From Phycisphaerae bacterium (GTDB lineage Bacteria; Planctomycetota; Phycisphaerae; UBA1845): a stretch of 20,672 nucleotides of DNA. The notes below the pieces were generated by a model, which was not told the DNA's origin, ran no database searches, and saw nothing but the letters and a program-made list of their open reading frames with translations. The DNA lies in NCBI GenBank assembly GCA_021604825.1, contig BQJS01000076.1:1-20672 (forward strand). The letters are read 5' to 3'. Below are positions 14,484 to 20,672 of the stretch, in pieces (position 1 is the first letter of the stretch; every line of letters begins with the position of its first letter). Made by a program: the position numbers and the translations under genes.

Positions 14484-15401
14484 ATGTCAGGCGACCCGAA
14501 GCAACCTTCAGAAGAATCAAAGTCCAAGGCCCCATCTGGAAACGGTGCCAAGAACGACGACGCCAACGCTGAGTCATTGGTCACCAAAACGCGCGAAGGC
14601 ATTGAAATGCTCAAGCGCGATCCGCGCGAAGGGCAATTGTGGACATCCGTCATTCGCCACAAGCTTGACGACTCGCCACGCAACCGATCGCTGGCAGTAC
14701 TCTCGAACGTTTTTCTCCACCTGCATCCAGCCAAGATCAACCGCGACGCCGTACGGTATTCGTTCACCTGGGGCATGGGTGGCATCACGTTCTTGCTATT
14801 CGTCATCCTTACGCTGACCGGCGTCTTCTTGATGTTCTACTACCACCCCACCAAAGGGCAGGCGTTTCGCGACATTCTGTATCTCAAGCACGACGTTCCG
14901 TTTGGAAACTTGCTGCGAAACATGCACCGCTGGGCCGCCCACGCGATGGTCATCACCGTTTGGCTGCACATGCTCAGGGTGTTTATGACCGGATCGTACA
15001 AGCCGCCGCGTGAATTCAACTGGGGCGTGGGGGTGTTGCTTCTGGTCCTGACGATGTTGCTGTCGTTTACCGGCTACCTGCTTCCCGACGATCAGCTCGG
15101 ATTCTGGGCTGTCACCGTCGGCACGAACATGGCCCGAGCAACCCCGATCCTCGGACACGAAGGGCCGTTCGGTGCGGAGTTTGGAATGACCGCATTCAAC
15201 GACATTCGGTTCGCGCTCTTGGGCGGATCCATCGTTGATTCAAACGCCCTGCTGCGAGCGTACATCTGGCATTGCATCGGGATTCCGATCGTGGCTTCGG
15301 TCTTTATGATTGTGCACTTCTGGCGCATTCGAAAAGACGGAAGCATTTCGGGCCCGGCACCGGTGATGCTGGCGCACGAATTCAAGGGTTGGAGCAAGTA
15401 A
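14484..15401 (+). CDS. petB: cytochrome b N-terminal half, b6 type
   Basis: A 305-residue quinol-oxidising membrane subunit. A hydrophilic N-terminal extension of about 80 residues precedes four helices. The two haem pairs are His148/His162 (HRWAAH...WLH, 13 residues between) and His263/His278 (WHCIGIP...MIVH, 14 between). The longer second spacing and the following RIRKDGSISGP are typical of cytochrome b6 rather than mitochondrial cytochrome b. The cysteine that holds haem c(i) in b6 (in FYCLGG) is replaced by Gly97 in TWGMGG, so that extra haem is probably not covalently held. AGGAG lies 6 nt before the ATG. The symbol is used in the b6 sense; many annotations would simply say cytochrome b N-terminal domain protein. 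Confidence 0.92.
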   Translation: MSGDPKQPSEESKSKAPSGNGAKNDDANAESLVTKTREGIEMLKRDPREGQLWTSVIRHKLDDSPRNRSLAVLSNVFLHLHPAKINRDAVRYSFTWGMGGITFLLFVILTLTGVFLMFYYHPTKGQAFRDILYLKHDVPFGNLLRNMHRWAAHAMVITVWLHMLRVFMTGSYKPPREFNWGVGVLLLVLTMLLSFTGYLLPDDQLGFWAVTVGTNMARATPILGHEGPFGAEFGMTAFNDIRFALLGGSIVDSNALLRAYIWHCIGIPIVASVFMIVHFWRIRKDGSISGPAPVMLAHEFKGWSK

Positions 15402-15464
15402 GCGTCGTTCGTGTTGGTTGGTTCTTGAGTCGGATTCTCAAGCAAGAAGTTTCAAGAGGTTGGC

Positions 15465-16394
15465 ATGGACTGGATTCAGCTTTGGAAGATTGCGTCGGCG
15501 CCGGACAACGTGCCCATCATCATCATGTTGGCATTGGTCGGGTTCTATACCTGGTATTCGATGAAGCAGGCGCTTGCCAATGATCGCCTTGCCGCCGAGT
15601 TGGAAGCCGACCCGGCGATGCAGAAGACACATCACCGCAAAACGCAACCGTTCGAGAAGGGCTGGGCCGAGCGCGTTCATGTTTGGCCATACCTCTTGAA
15701 GATCGAATTTCTCGCAGCGATCATCGTGACGTTCATCCTCATGGTGTGGTCGATTCTGCTCGACGCCCCGCTGGAAGAGCCAGCCAACCCCTCGCTGACG
15801 ATGAACCCGTCGAAGGCGCCGTGGTACTTCCTTGGCCTTCAGGAAATGCTCGTGTACTTCGACCCGTGGATCGCGGGCGTGGTGTTGCCTGGCGTCATCG
15901 TGGTCGGTTTGATGGCCATCCCCTATATCGACGTGAACCCGCTCGGTAACGGGTATTACACCTTCAAGCAGCGCATGTTCGCCATCCTCACGTTCAACTT
16001 TGGTTGGCTGGTGCTGTGGGTGCTGTTGGTATTCATTGGAACCTTCATTCGTGGTCCGGGTTGGTTGTGGTTTTGGCCAGGACAGTTCTGGGATCACCAT
16101 CGCGTGGTACACGAAACCAACGTGGATTTGCACGAATGGTTCGGCATCACGTCGCAACCCATGATGGGCATCTTCGGTGCAGCGGTCGTGGGCGGTTTCT
16201 TCGCTATCAGCACCGGCATCTTTCACGTGTTGTTTAAGAAGTTCGCAGCCAACGCTTACCGCGTCATGAATATCTGGCAGTACCTGACGCTGGTCGCGCT
16301 ATTCGTAACCATGCTGGGCCTGCCAGCAAAAATGATTGCCCGATTGGCGTTCCGTATTAAGTACGTCATGGTGACACCATGGTTCAACATCTAG
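15465..16394 (+). CDS. cytochrome b C-terminal half (subunit IV-like)
   Basis: A 309-residue membrane protein completing the split cytochrome b. It has an N-terminal helix (about 16-34), a charged loop (36-72), and helices at about 78-98 and 135-153. The Qo-site segment is NPSKAPWYFLGLQEML (114-129). The canonical PEWY is APWY here, as I recall for other planctomycete, deltaproteobacterial and related split complexes. Further helices (about 172-194, 235-257, 270-288) make it nearly twice the length of photosynthetic PetD (about 160 residues). GAGG lies 5 nt before the ATG. It is spaced 63 nt from the N-terminal half. The extra C-terminal region has no assigned role. Confidence 0.9.
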   Translation: MDWIQLWKIASAPDNVPIIIMLALVGFYTWYSMKQALANDRLAAELEADPAMQKTHHRKTQPFEKGWAERVHVWPYLLKIEFLAAIIVTFILMVWSILLDAPLEEPANPSLTMNPSKAPWYFLGLQEMLVYFDPWIAGVVLPGVIVVGLMAIPYIDVNPLGNGYYTFKQRMFAILTFNFGWLVLWVLLVFIGTFIRGPGWLWFWPGQFWDHHRVVHETNVDLHEWFGITSQPMMGIFGAAVVGGFFAISTGIFHVLFKKFAANAYRVMNIWQYLTLVALFVTMLGLPAKMIARLAFRIKYVMVTPWFNI

Positions 16395-16427
16395 TCGCGA
16401 GTCGTCTCGAACCAACGGGTGCCGGTG

Positions 16428-16447
16428 CCCCGCCCTTCAGGGTGGGG
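16428..16447 (+). terminator. GC-rich hairpin after the cytochrome b genes
   Basis: CCCCGCCC, a TTCA loop, then GGGTGGGG forms an 8-bp stem with one G-U pair, 33 nt after the stop. There is no T tract, so it may be a partial terminator or an mRNA 3'-end stabiliser that separates expression of the core subunits from the HEAT protein. Confidence 0.45.
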
Positions 16448-16501
16448 GACTGATAGTCATAAAGTGGTGTGGCGTCCCTCTTGCCCGCACCAAAATATCC
16501 T

Positions 16502-16525
16502 GACCCATTCGCCGAAAAATGGGTC
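16502..16525 (+). promoter_or_regulatory. 8-bp hairpin directly upstream of the HEAT protein start
   Basis: GACCCATT (16502-16509) and AATGGGTC (16518-16525) pair perfectly around an 8-nt loop, ending 17 nt before the ATG at 16543. It contains the alternative ATG at 16519, which argues against that start and suggests possible translational control. Confidence 0.4.
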
Positions 16526-16542
16526 GCGTTCTAGAATCTCAC

Positions 16543-17382
16543 ATGTCCGATTCCCCACAACCCGCCAAGCGCAACCCCGTCTCATTCTTGATGGTCGCGG
16601 TTTTAGTTTTCGCATCGCTGGCTCTTCCGGTGTTCTTCTGGAAGGGAACTTGGTTCGGCACGCACCTGACGGACGACCAGATTCGCGAATACCTCACCGA
16701 TGCCGACAACCCCAGAAAAACGCAGCACGCCCTCGAACGCATCACCGAACGTATTCGCTCCAAGGACGCCAACGTCGCGTCGTTCTATCCACTGATACCG
16801 CCGCTAGCGTCAAACGATCGCCACGAAATCAGAATGATGGCCGCCTGGGTCATGGGCTGGGATACGTCCGGCGAGGGTTTTCAGGACGCCTTGGCCAAGC
16901 TGGTCCGCGACCCCGTCGAACTGGTTCAGCGAAATGCAGCACTCTCGCTTTCAAAGTTCAACGACGACCGCAGCAAACCGGTGCTCCTATCGATGCTTGA
17001 ACCGTTTGACATAAAGAGCCCAATCACCGGCACCGTCTCAGGTCTACTCCAAAAAGGTCAGCCGGTCCGTGCGGGGATGGAAGTTGCCTATCTGAAGTCC
17101 ACCGACGCCAAATCAAGCAAGATTATTTCACCAGTCGACGGTGCCATAAAAAGCGTCGCCACAAGCAACGGTTCAGAAGTGTCAAAAAGTGACACCATCT
17201 ACGTCATAAGCCCAGCCCAGCAAGACATGTGGGAAGCCCTCCGCGCATTACTGATCGTCGGCGACCCAGAAGACATCGAAACGATCCGCGCAAACGCCGA
17301 CCGCTACGCCACCAAACCACAAATCGTCGAGCAAGCCAAAGAGACGATGAAGGCGATCGAGAAGCGGGCACAAGAAAACTAA
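16543..17382 (+). CDS. membrane-anchored HEAT-repeat protein with embedded lipoyl-like domain
   Basis: A 279-residue protein, start chosen at 16543 rather than the in-frame ATG at 16519 inside a hairpin; no clear Shine-Dalgarno. One helix (13-34) anchors it. Residues about 44-155 look like alpha-helical HEAT repeats (LVRDPVELVQRNAALSLSKF). Residues about 156-224 are a barrel-sandwich, biotinyl/lipoyl-like domain with two similar halves (IKSPITGTVSGLL...GMEVAYL and ISPVDGAIKSV...SDTIYVI) as in HlyD-type adaptors. No modifiable lysine motif (such as DK-A or MKM) is seen, so it is probably structural. The chain returns to helices (225-279). Its position behind the Rieske/cytochrome b genes suggests an assembly or accessory subunit; this is inference. 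Confidence 0.8.
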   Translation: MSDSPQPAKRNPVSFLMVAVLVFASLALPVFFWKGTWFGTHLTDDQIREYLTDADNPRKTQHALERITERIRSKDANVASFYPLIPPLASNDRHEIRMMAAWVMGWDTSGEGFQDALAKLVRDPVELVQRNAALSLSKFNDDRSKPVLLSMLEPFDIKSPITGTVSGLLQKGQPVRAGMEVAYLKSTDAKSSKIISPVDGAIKSVATSNGSEVSKSDTIYVISPAQQDMWEALRALLIVGDPEDIETIRANADRYATKPQIVEQAKETMKAIEKRAQEN

Positions 17383-17465
17383 CGCAAACCCGCCTTGACT
17401 TACGCACTGACGACCTCGAAGAATCGGGTATGAACCTCAGCTTCAGGGAATCGGAGTGACTGTAG

Positions 17466-18101
17466 ATGATTGCGAACTACAGCCCTGGCGCATTCCTCAC
17501 TTCCACGCTCTTGGGAATCCTTTGGGGAATCCTCAGTGTTGGCATCGTGATCGTCTTGGTTGTCCTTTTCCGGTCGTCTGCCAAGAAGCGAGCGATGATC
17601 GAATCTGCAAGCCTAAAGAGGTTCACGCCCGAAGCAGAAACTGCATGGGATCAACTTCACGGCAAGATCGAGCAAGAGCTTAATACCCTGCGAGAATCCG
17701 AATGGGCAGGCGTTTACTACCATGGCGATGGACTTGGCGTGAATGCAACCCTCACACTTGCTCCAAGAAATGGTTTCGTCTTTCTGTGGTTGGGATGCTT
17801 GGGCGTCTATGACCGTAATTACGGCGGAGTGACTCTATCCGAGCGAGGGACCATTCAGCTTTCTTGCGAATTTGAAACCCGTCAAAAAGGGTATCGCGAA
17901 TTGGCTCAAGAATTTGTATCAATTATTTGGGATGAACGGCGATACCTAATTCCCCCCAACATGATCTCCCAATTCCGCAAGGACCTGAAAGCCAAGAAAG
18001 AGCCAAGAAAATGTGTACATGGCCCATACTTTCTTCGCGCGGGGGACCATGAGAAAGCCGTGACCGGATTGCCTGAGTTGCCCGACGTATTCAACGGTTG
18101 A
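17466..18101 (+). CDS. hypothetical membrane-anchored protein
   Basis: A 211-residue protein of unknown function. GGAG lies 9 nt before the ATG. One N-terminal helix (about 11-35) is followed by a basic stop (RSSAKKR) and a soluble domain. The domain contains a distinctive aromatic/glycine block (WAGVYYHGDGLGVNATLTL, then GFVFLWLGCLGVYDRNYG) that looks beta-rich and lipocalin- or YxxxDG-repeat-like, then a helical end with few cysteines. It sits 83 nt after the HEAT protein on the same strand, where a weak promoter-like TTGACT-N18-AAGAAT (17395-17424) could give separate expression. It is convergent with the next gene. Confidence 0.72.
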   Translation: MIANYSPGAFLTSTLLGILWGILSVGIVIVLVVLFRSSAKKRAMIESASLKRFTPEAETAWDQLHGKIEQELNTLRESEWAGVYYHGDGLGVNATLTLAPRNGFVFLWLGCLGVYDRNYGGVTLSERGTIQLSCEFETRQKGYRELAQEFVSIIWDERRYLIPPNMISQFRKDLKAKKEPRKCVHGPYFLRAGDHEKAVTGLPELPDVFNG

Positions 18102-18129
18102 ATCGGTAAATCCGGGTCGAGGCTTACTA

Positions 18130-18483
18130 CTACTTGGTTTGCAGTTGCACGTCGATCTTGCGAATCATCTTGGCTTGAATAAGCGTGTGCCGACCGTCCG
18201 AGTGTTGCAGGATCACCATGCGGCCAAGCTCATGTGGGAACGCTACTTTGGATGTTGAGGGATCGGTGAACCCAAGGATGCGTACGTCTTCGAGGGCATT
18301 GCCGCTGCTCAAGTGAACGGTGGAGAGGGTGCTCCCATCGAACACCCCTTTGACTGCGATGCGCGTCGTTCTGGAAGCGGTCCCACGATTGGCTAAACCA
18401 AGGAACTTGAAGAACAACGTCAGCACAACAATCGCGCCGACGATCGGACCAATGACGCTGACTGTCTGTTCAAAGGGGTGCAT
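18130..18483 (-). CDS. hypothetical small protein with one membrane helix
   Basis: A 117-residue protein that I do not recognise. GAGGA lies 4 nt before the ATG at 18483. An N-terminal helix (about 8-30, IGPIVGAIVVLTLFFKFLGL) is followed by about 85 residues of predicted beta-rich domain (TTRIAVKGVFDGSTLSTVHL, HELGRMVILQHSDGRHTLI). It lies 89 nt downstream of the ferredoxin on the same strand and may share its transcript. Nothing in the sequence gives a function. Confidence 0.65.
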   Translation of the reverse strand: MHPFEQTVSVIGPIVGAIVVLTLFFKFLGLANRGTASRTTRIAVKGVFDGSTLSTVHLSSGNALEDVRILGFTDPSTSKVAFPHELGRMVILQHSDGRHTLIQAKMIRKIDVQLQTK

Positions 18484-18572
18484 TCTTTCCTCAATCCCCG
18501 GCGCGGCGTCACGAGGACGCGATTGGGATTTTGGGATGGTTTCTGGATACGGCTCGTTTCTAGAAACAGACG

Positions 18573-18911
18573 TCAGAAAGGCAGTTCGCCGAAGGACTCT
18601 TCAAACTCTGGCGTGGGGGTCATGTCGATGGCGTCCCAGGGGCAGCCGTCCAGGAGCATGTCCATTGGGCCTTTGGTGATGCATCGCTTGCATCCGATGC
18701 AGGCCAGCGGATCGACGATGACGCGGCCGAAATCCGGCGCGAATGCGGTATCTTTGACCAGGATCATGCAATCATCGACCGGGCACAGTTCGATGCACAC
18801 CGGCGACCCCGCACAGCCCGTACACGCGTCGTTGATGACGGCGATTTCTTTGGGCTTCTTCTTGCGGGGCTTGGCGGATTTGGCACTTCGCTTTGGGTCA
18901 ACAATCGGCAT
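18573..18911 (-). CDS. 2[4Fe-4S] ferredoxin with unusual loop spacing
   Basis: A 112-residue soluble electron carrier. A basic N-terminus (1-21) precedes two cysteine sets: Cys30-x2-Cys33-x5-Cys39-x3-Cys43-Pro, and Cys71-x2-Cys74-x2-Cys77-x12-Cys90-Pro. In bacterial 8Fe ferredoxins the spacing is x2-x2-x3 in both, so each half has an enlarged loop (+3 in the first, +9 in the second). The crossed-ligand rule predicts Cys30/33/39/90 and Cys71/74/77/43. Cys48 is extra. A tandem -10 repeat lies about 70-95 nt upstream. The FIST gene precedes it on the same strand with 117 nt between. Confidence 0.88.
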   Translation of the reverse strand: MPIVDPKRSAKSAKPRKKKPKEIAVINDACTGCAGSPVCIELCPVDDCMILVKDTAFAPDFGRVIVDPLACIGCKRCITKGPMDMLLDGCPWDAIDMTPTPEFEESFGELPF

Positions 18912-18977
18912 CGGTCAACTCTCACTTGTCGGCAGAATGCGTACTGAAATAATCGACAACCAAGACATCTAAGCTGT

Positions 18978-19006
18978 GGGGATTATAGCGCTGGGGGGAT
19001 TATAGC
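18978..19006 (-). promoter_or_regulatory. tandem perfect -10 boxes before the ferredoxin
   Basis: A 12-bp sequence is duplicated exactly with a 17-bp period (18978-18989 and 18995-19006). On the minus strand each copy reads GCTATAATCCCC, giving two consensus TATAAT boxes. The upstream one is TGCTATAAT, a perfect extended -10. No -35 hexamer matches, as expected for extended -10 promoters. It lies between the FIST stop and the ferredoxin start. Confidence 0.55.
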
Positions 19007-19028
19007 AGCGTCCGTGGAAAAATCGCCC

Positions 19029-20225
19029 CTAATCGCCGCCAGAATCAACAGCACCCCCGACAGGTTCGCGAAAAAGGGCCAAGCTGCTGGTGAAGCCGTG
19101 AACGAACGTCTTTCCGCCCACCGGTCCAATCTCGCCCTGGGCGAAGAACCCAGCCACCGAGCAATTGTCAGCGAAATCGTTGACCAGGCTGATATCATGG
19201 TTGGCTTCTTTGAAGAACCGCCGGCCCCGACCATTGCAATTGAATAGCAACGCCCCGCTGACGGGTGGCTTGGGGCGGTCCTTTTCTTCGCTGAGCAATC
19301 GCTGCATTTCCTCGGTCGCGCTTCGCGAGTCGCGAACGTGAAACTGCACGGTTTGGCCCGGTCGGAGGAAGTCCCCCACGGCCAGCGCCTTCTGCTCGGT
19401 CACGCCCATCATGTTGCGAATGAGGAAATCACCTGCACTGGCGTTGGGCACATGCTCGTCGATCAGGCGTCCCACATGCAACCCGGTCCGCATCAACTTC
19501 TGATCTTCGTCGGGCGCACTGTTGAATACGTTTCGCAGAACATCCAGCGCCGGTTTGCCACCGAGTTCCTGGATGAGATTTTCGTGCGATTTGGTGATCA
19601 CAAACGGATCGCCGACCTGGCGGCAACCCTGCGAGACCACCGAACTGACATCGACATTCCCACTGACTGCCACCCCCACCAGTCCTTGGCGCAGGGCTTG
19701 GTCACCGACAAACAAACGGTTCTGCCCGACTTCGGTCGCGCCGCTGGCCATCCCGCCCACGATCGTGGAACCGGGGTACAATGCGTCCATCTTCTCGATG
19801 AACAACTGGGCGTTGATCGAAAACGGATCGGGCAGCAGCACGAAGCTGGGCGAGTCTTCCGGCCGAACGCCGATCCGTTCGTACCAAGCCTCGTTCGGCG
19901 CGTCTTCGAGCGCTTGCAAATCCTCTTGATCGAATACGAACGAATTGACCCGCACATCGGGCAAGCGAGCCGCCCAAAGCGTAATGGCCGGTTGGGATTC
20001 GATCTCGGCAGTCGGGCCGATGATGCTCTCACCGGTGCATCCGATCAGATTTCGGCAATCGATGCTGTTGTAGACTTCGCTAATAAGCTCGTGGAATTCG
20101 GGACCGTGATGGTGCGAGGCAAAAATAAACGCCAGATCGGCTTTGAACGTCTTCACGTCCACGCAGAGATCATGCACCGCGGCTTCCACTTCACGTCGCA
20201 GCGTTAGTTTTGAGATGAATTCCAT
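19029..20225 (-). CDS. FIST-domain sensor protein (FIST_N + FIST_C)
   Basis: A 398-residue soluble protein of the FIST family, proposed to sense small ligands such as amino acids. FIST_N covers about 25-230 (FASHHHGPEF, LIGCTGESIIG, ALYPGSTIVGGMASG, QGLVGVAVSG). FIST_C covers about 245-385 (FLIRNMMGV, ALLFNCNGRGRRFF at 328-338, then GFFAQGEIGPVGGKTFVHGF). The family's conserved Cys330 and GRG are present. There is no kinase, GGDEF or membrane domain attached. No Shine-Dalgarno is seen before the ATG at 20225. A receiver-like gene starts divergently 157 nt away, which suggests a signalling pair, though this is not shown by the sequence. Confidence 0.92.
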   Translation of the reverse strand: MEFISKLTLRREVEAAVHDLCVDVKTFKADLAFIFASHHHGPEFHELISEVYNSIDCRNLIGCTGESIIGPTAEIESQPAITLWAARLPDVRVNSFVFDQEDLQALEDAPNEAWYERIGVRPEDSPSFVLLPDPFSINAQLFIEKMDALYPGSTIVGGMASGATEVGQNRLFVGDQALRQGLVGVAVSGNVDVSSVVSQGCRQVGDPFVITKSHENLIQELGGKPALDVLRNVFNSAPDEDQKLMRTGLHVGRLIDEHVPNASAGDFLIRNMMGVTEQKALAVGDFLRPGQTVQFHVRDSRSATEEMQRLLSEEKDRPKPPVSGALLFNCNGRGRRFFKEANHDISLVNDFADNCSVAGFFAQGEIGPVGGKTFVHGFTSSLALFREPVGGAVDSGGD

Positions 20226-20320
20226 CGCAGTGCCGATCGATCCGGGGGCGTATTATTGGCGTCATGGGAGCATATGAACGTATTCGGCGCAACGCCAGCA
20301 CGACGGCGATGCGTTTACGG

Positions 20321-20349
20321 ATTATACTCCCCAACATGCCGATTGTCTC
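20321..20349 (-). promoter_or_regulatory. promoter for the FIST gene
   Basis: On the minus strand GAGACA (20349-20344; four of six matches to TTGACA), a 17-nt spacer, then a perfect TATAAT (20326-20321), about 95 nt before the FIST start. The plus strand has TATACT at 20323-20328 overlapping it, which could serve the receiver gene, so the two directions might compete. Confidence 0.5.
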
Positions 20350-20382
20350 GGCGCGTACGGATGATATCGGGAGTTTCCAAGC

Positions 20383-20672
20383 ATGTCCAAAATTGTCGTC
20401 ATCGTCAGCGATATGATCTTTCGCACCAAGATTGCTTCAACCGCACAAGCCGTCGGATTGAGCATCGATTTCGCAGAATCGTTGGACGCTCTTAAGTCAC
20501 TGGCCCAAGAATCCAAGCCCGGTACTGTGCTGGTTGATCTGGAGCAGGATGAGACTTTGGTGGCCGGGGTTTTGGATCTTGTGTCGAAATGGTCGCCACG
20601 GCCAATCCTTTTCGGATATTGCCCGCACGTTCGCCAATCGGTGATCGAACAAGCCAAGCAATCGGGATTCGA
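20383..20672 (+). CDS. receiver-like (CheY-fold) protein, 3' end outside window
   Basis: 96 codons are visible, open to the window edge. GGGAG lies 9 nt before the ATG. The fold reads as alternating beta/alpha: IVVIVSD (4-10), a helix, the TVLVDLEQD strand with Asp52 at the phospho-acceptor place, then PILFGYCPH at the fourth strand. The usual acidic pair after strand 1 is reduced to Ser9-Asp10. The usual Thr/Ser of strand 4 is Gly/Tyr, so it may be a degenerate receiver that is not phosphorylated normally. The conserved Lys of strand 5 lies beyond the edge. It is divergent from the FIST gene. Confidence 0.6.
   Translation, partial: MSKIVVIVSDMIFRTKIASTAQAVGLSIDFAESLDALKSLAQESKPGTVLVDLEQDETLVAGVLDLVSKWSPRPILFGYCPHVRQSVIEQAKQSGF

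Noticed and set aside
15438..16226. 262-codon minus-strand frame
   Set aside because: Antisense to the cytochrome b C-terminal gene; charged low-quality composition typical of an opposite-strand shadow.
19338..20207. 289-codon plus-strand frame
   Set aside because: Exact antisense of the FIST gene; His/Arg/Gln-rich composition without any family motif, a shadow of a GC-biased gene.
1..20672. CRISPR arrays, tRNA or rRNA genes, insertion sequences
   Set aside because: No regularly spaced repeats, cloverleaf-like stretch, transposase motif or terminal inverted repeats were recognised by eye.

Overview
The window looks like chromosomal DNA of a planctomycete or a close PVC relative. The GC content is moderate to high. 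A secreted propeller protein ends in the dockerin-like 'GDLDaaG..nlsDf' tail common in that phylum. An outer-membrane DUF11 protein resembles chlamydial OmcB. The cytochrome b is split and of b6 type, and many genes are small, unconnected secreted or hypothetical proteins. No phage, IS element, CRISPR array, rRNA or tRNA was seen. The genus is not claimed.

Layout. 1-1116: the 5' part of thiL (minus strand, running off the left edge) is divergent from rpmH (bL34), which has no rnpA behind it. 1367-5900: a plus-strand ion-transport cluster holds a CPA-type cation/proton antiporter with a C-terminal CBS pair, an SLC4-type bicarbonate transporter whose N-terminus is a PTS EIIA type-2 domain, and a small zinc-ribbon protein. 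5920-9417: a secreted sugar-dehydrogenase-fold propeller and an XrtA-type polysaccharide deacetylase are divergent, and an MscS channel overlaps the deacetylase tail to tail. 9541-12998: three minus-strand genes, each with a strong Shine-Dalgarno and signal peptide, encode a four-domain DUF11/OmcB-like envelope protein and two low-complexity Gly/Ala/Ser repeat proteins. 12999-13742: a gene-poor control region has several dyad symmetries, a good sigma-70-like promoter and a 32-codon hydrophobic ORF. 13743-17382: a respiratory operon encodes a Rieske protein, a b6-type cytochrome b, a subunit-IV-like C-terminal cytochrome b half, and a membrane-anchored HEAT protein with an embedded lipoyl-like sandwich domain. 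No c-type cytochrome follows. 17466-18483: two hypothetical membrane-anchored proteins converge. 18573-20225: an atypically spaced 2[4Fe-4S] ferredoxin (with tandem perfect -10 boxes upstream) and a FIST sensor lie on the minus strand. A receiver-like protein starts divergently and runs off the right edge.

How the genes may work together. The antiporter and bicarbonate carrier probably form a pH/Na+/HCO3- module with two built-in regulatory inputs: nucleotides through CBS, and possibly PTS-type phosphorylation through EIIA His70. The Rieske/cytochrome b set is a quinol-oxidising complex whose acceptor cytochrome must be encoded elsewhere. The 9.5-13 kb block is a cell-surface region. The most noteworthy item is the EIIA-SLC4 fusion. 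The cytoplasmic domain of animal band 3/SLC4 proteins is known to share the EIIA fold, so this gene may show the ancestral form with its phospho-acceptor histidine still present.
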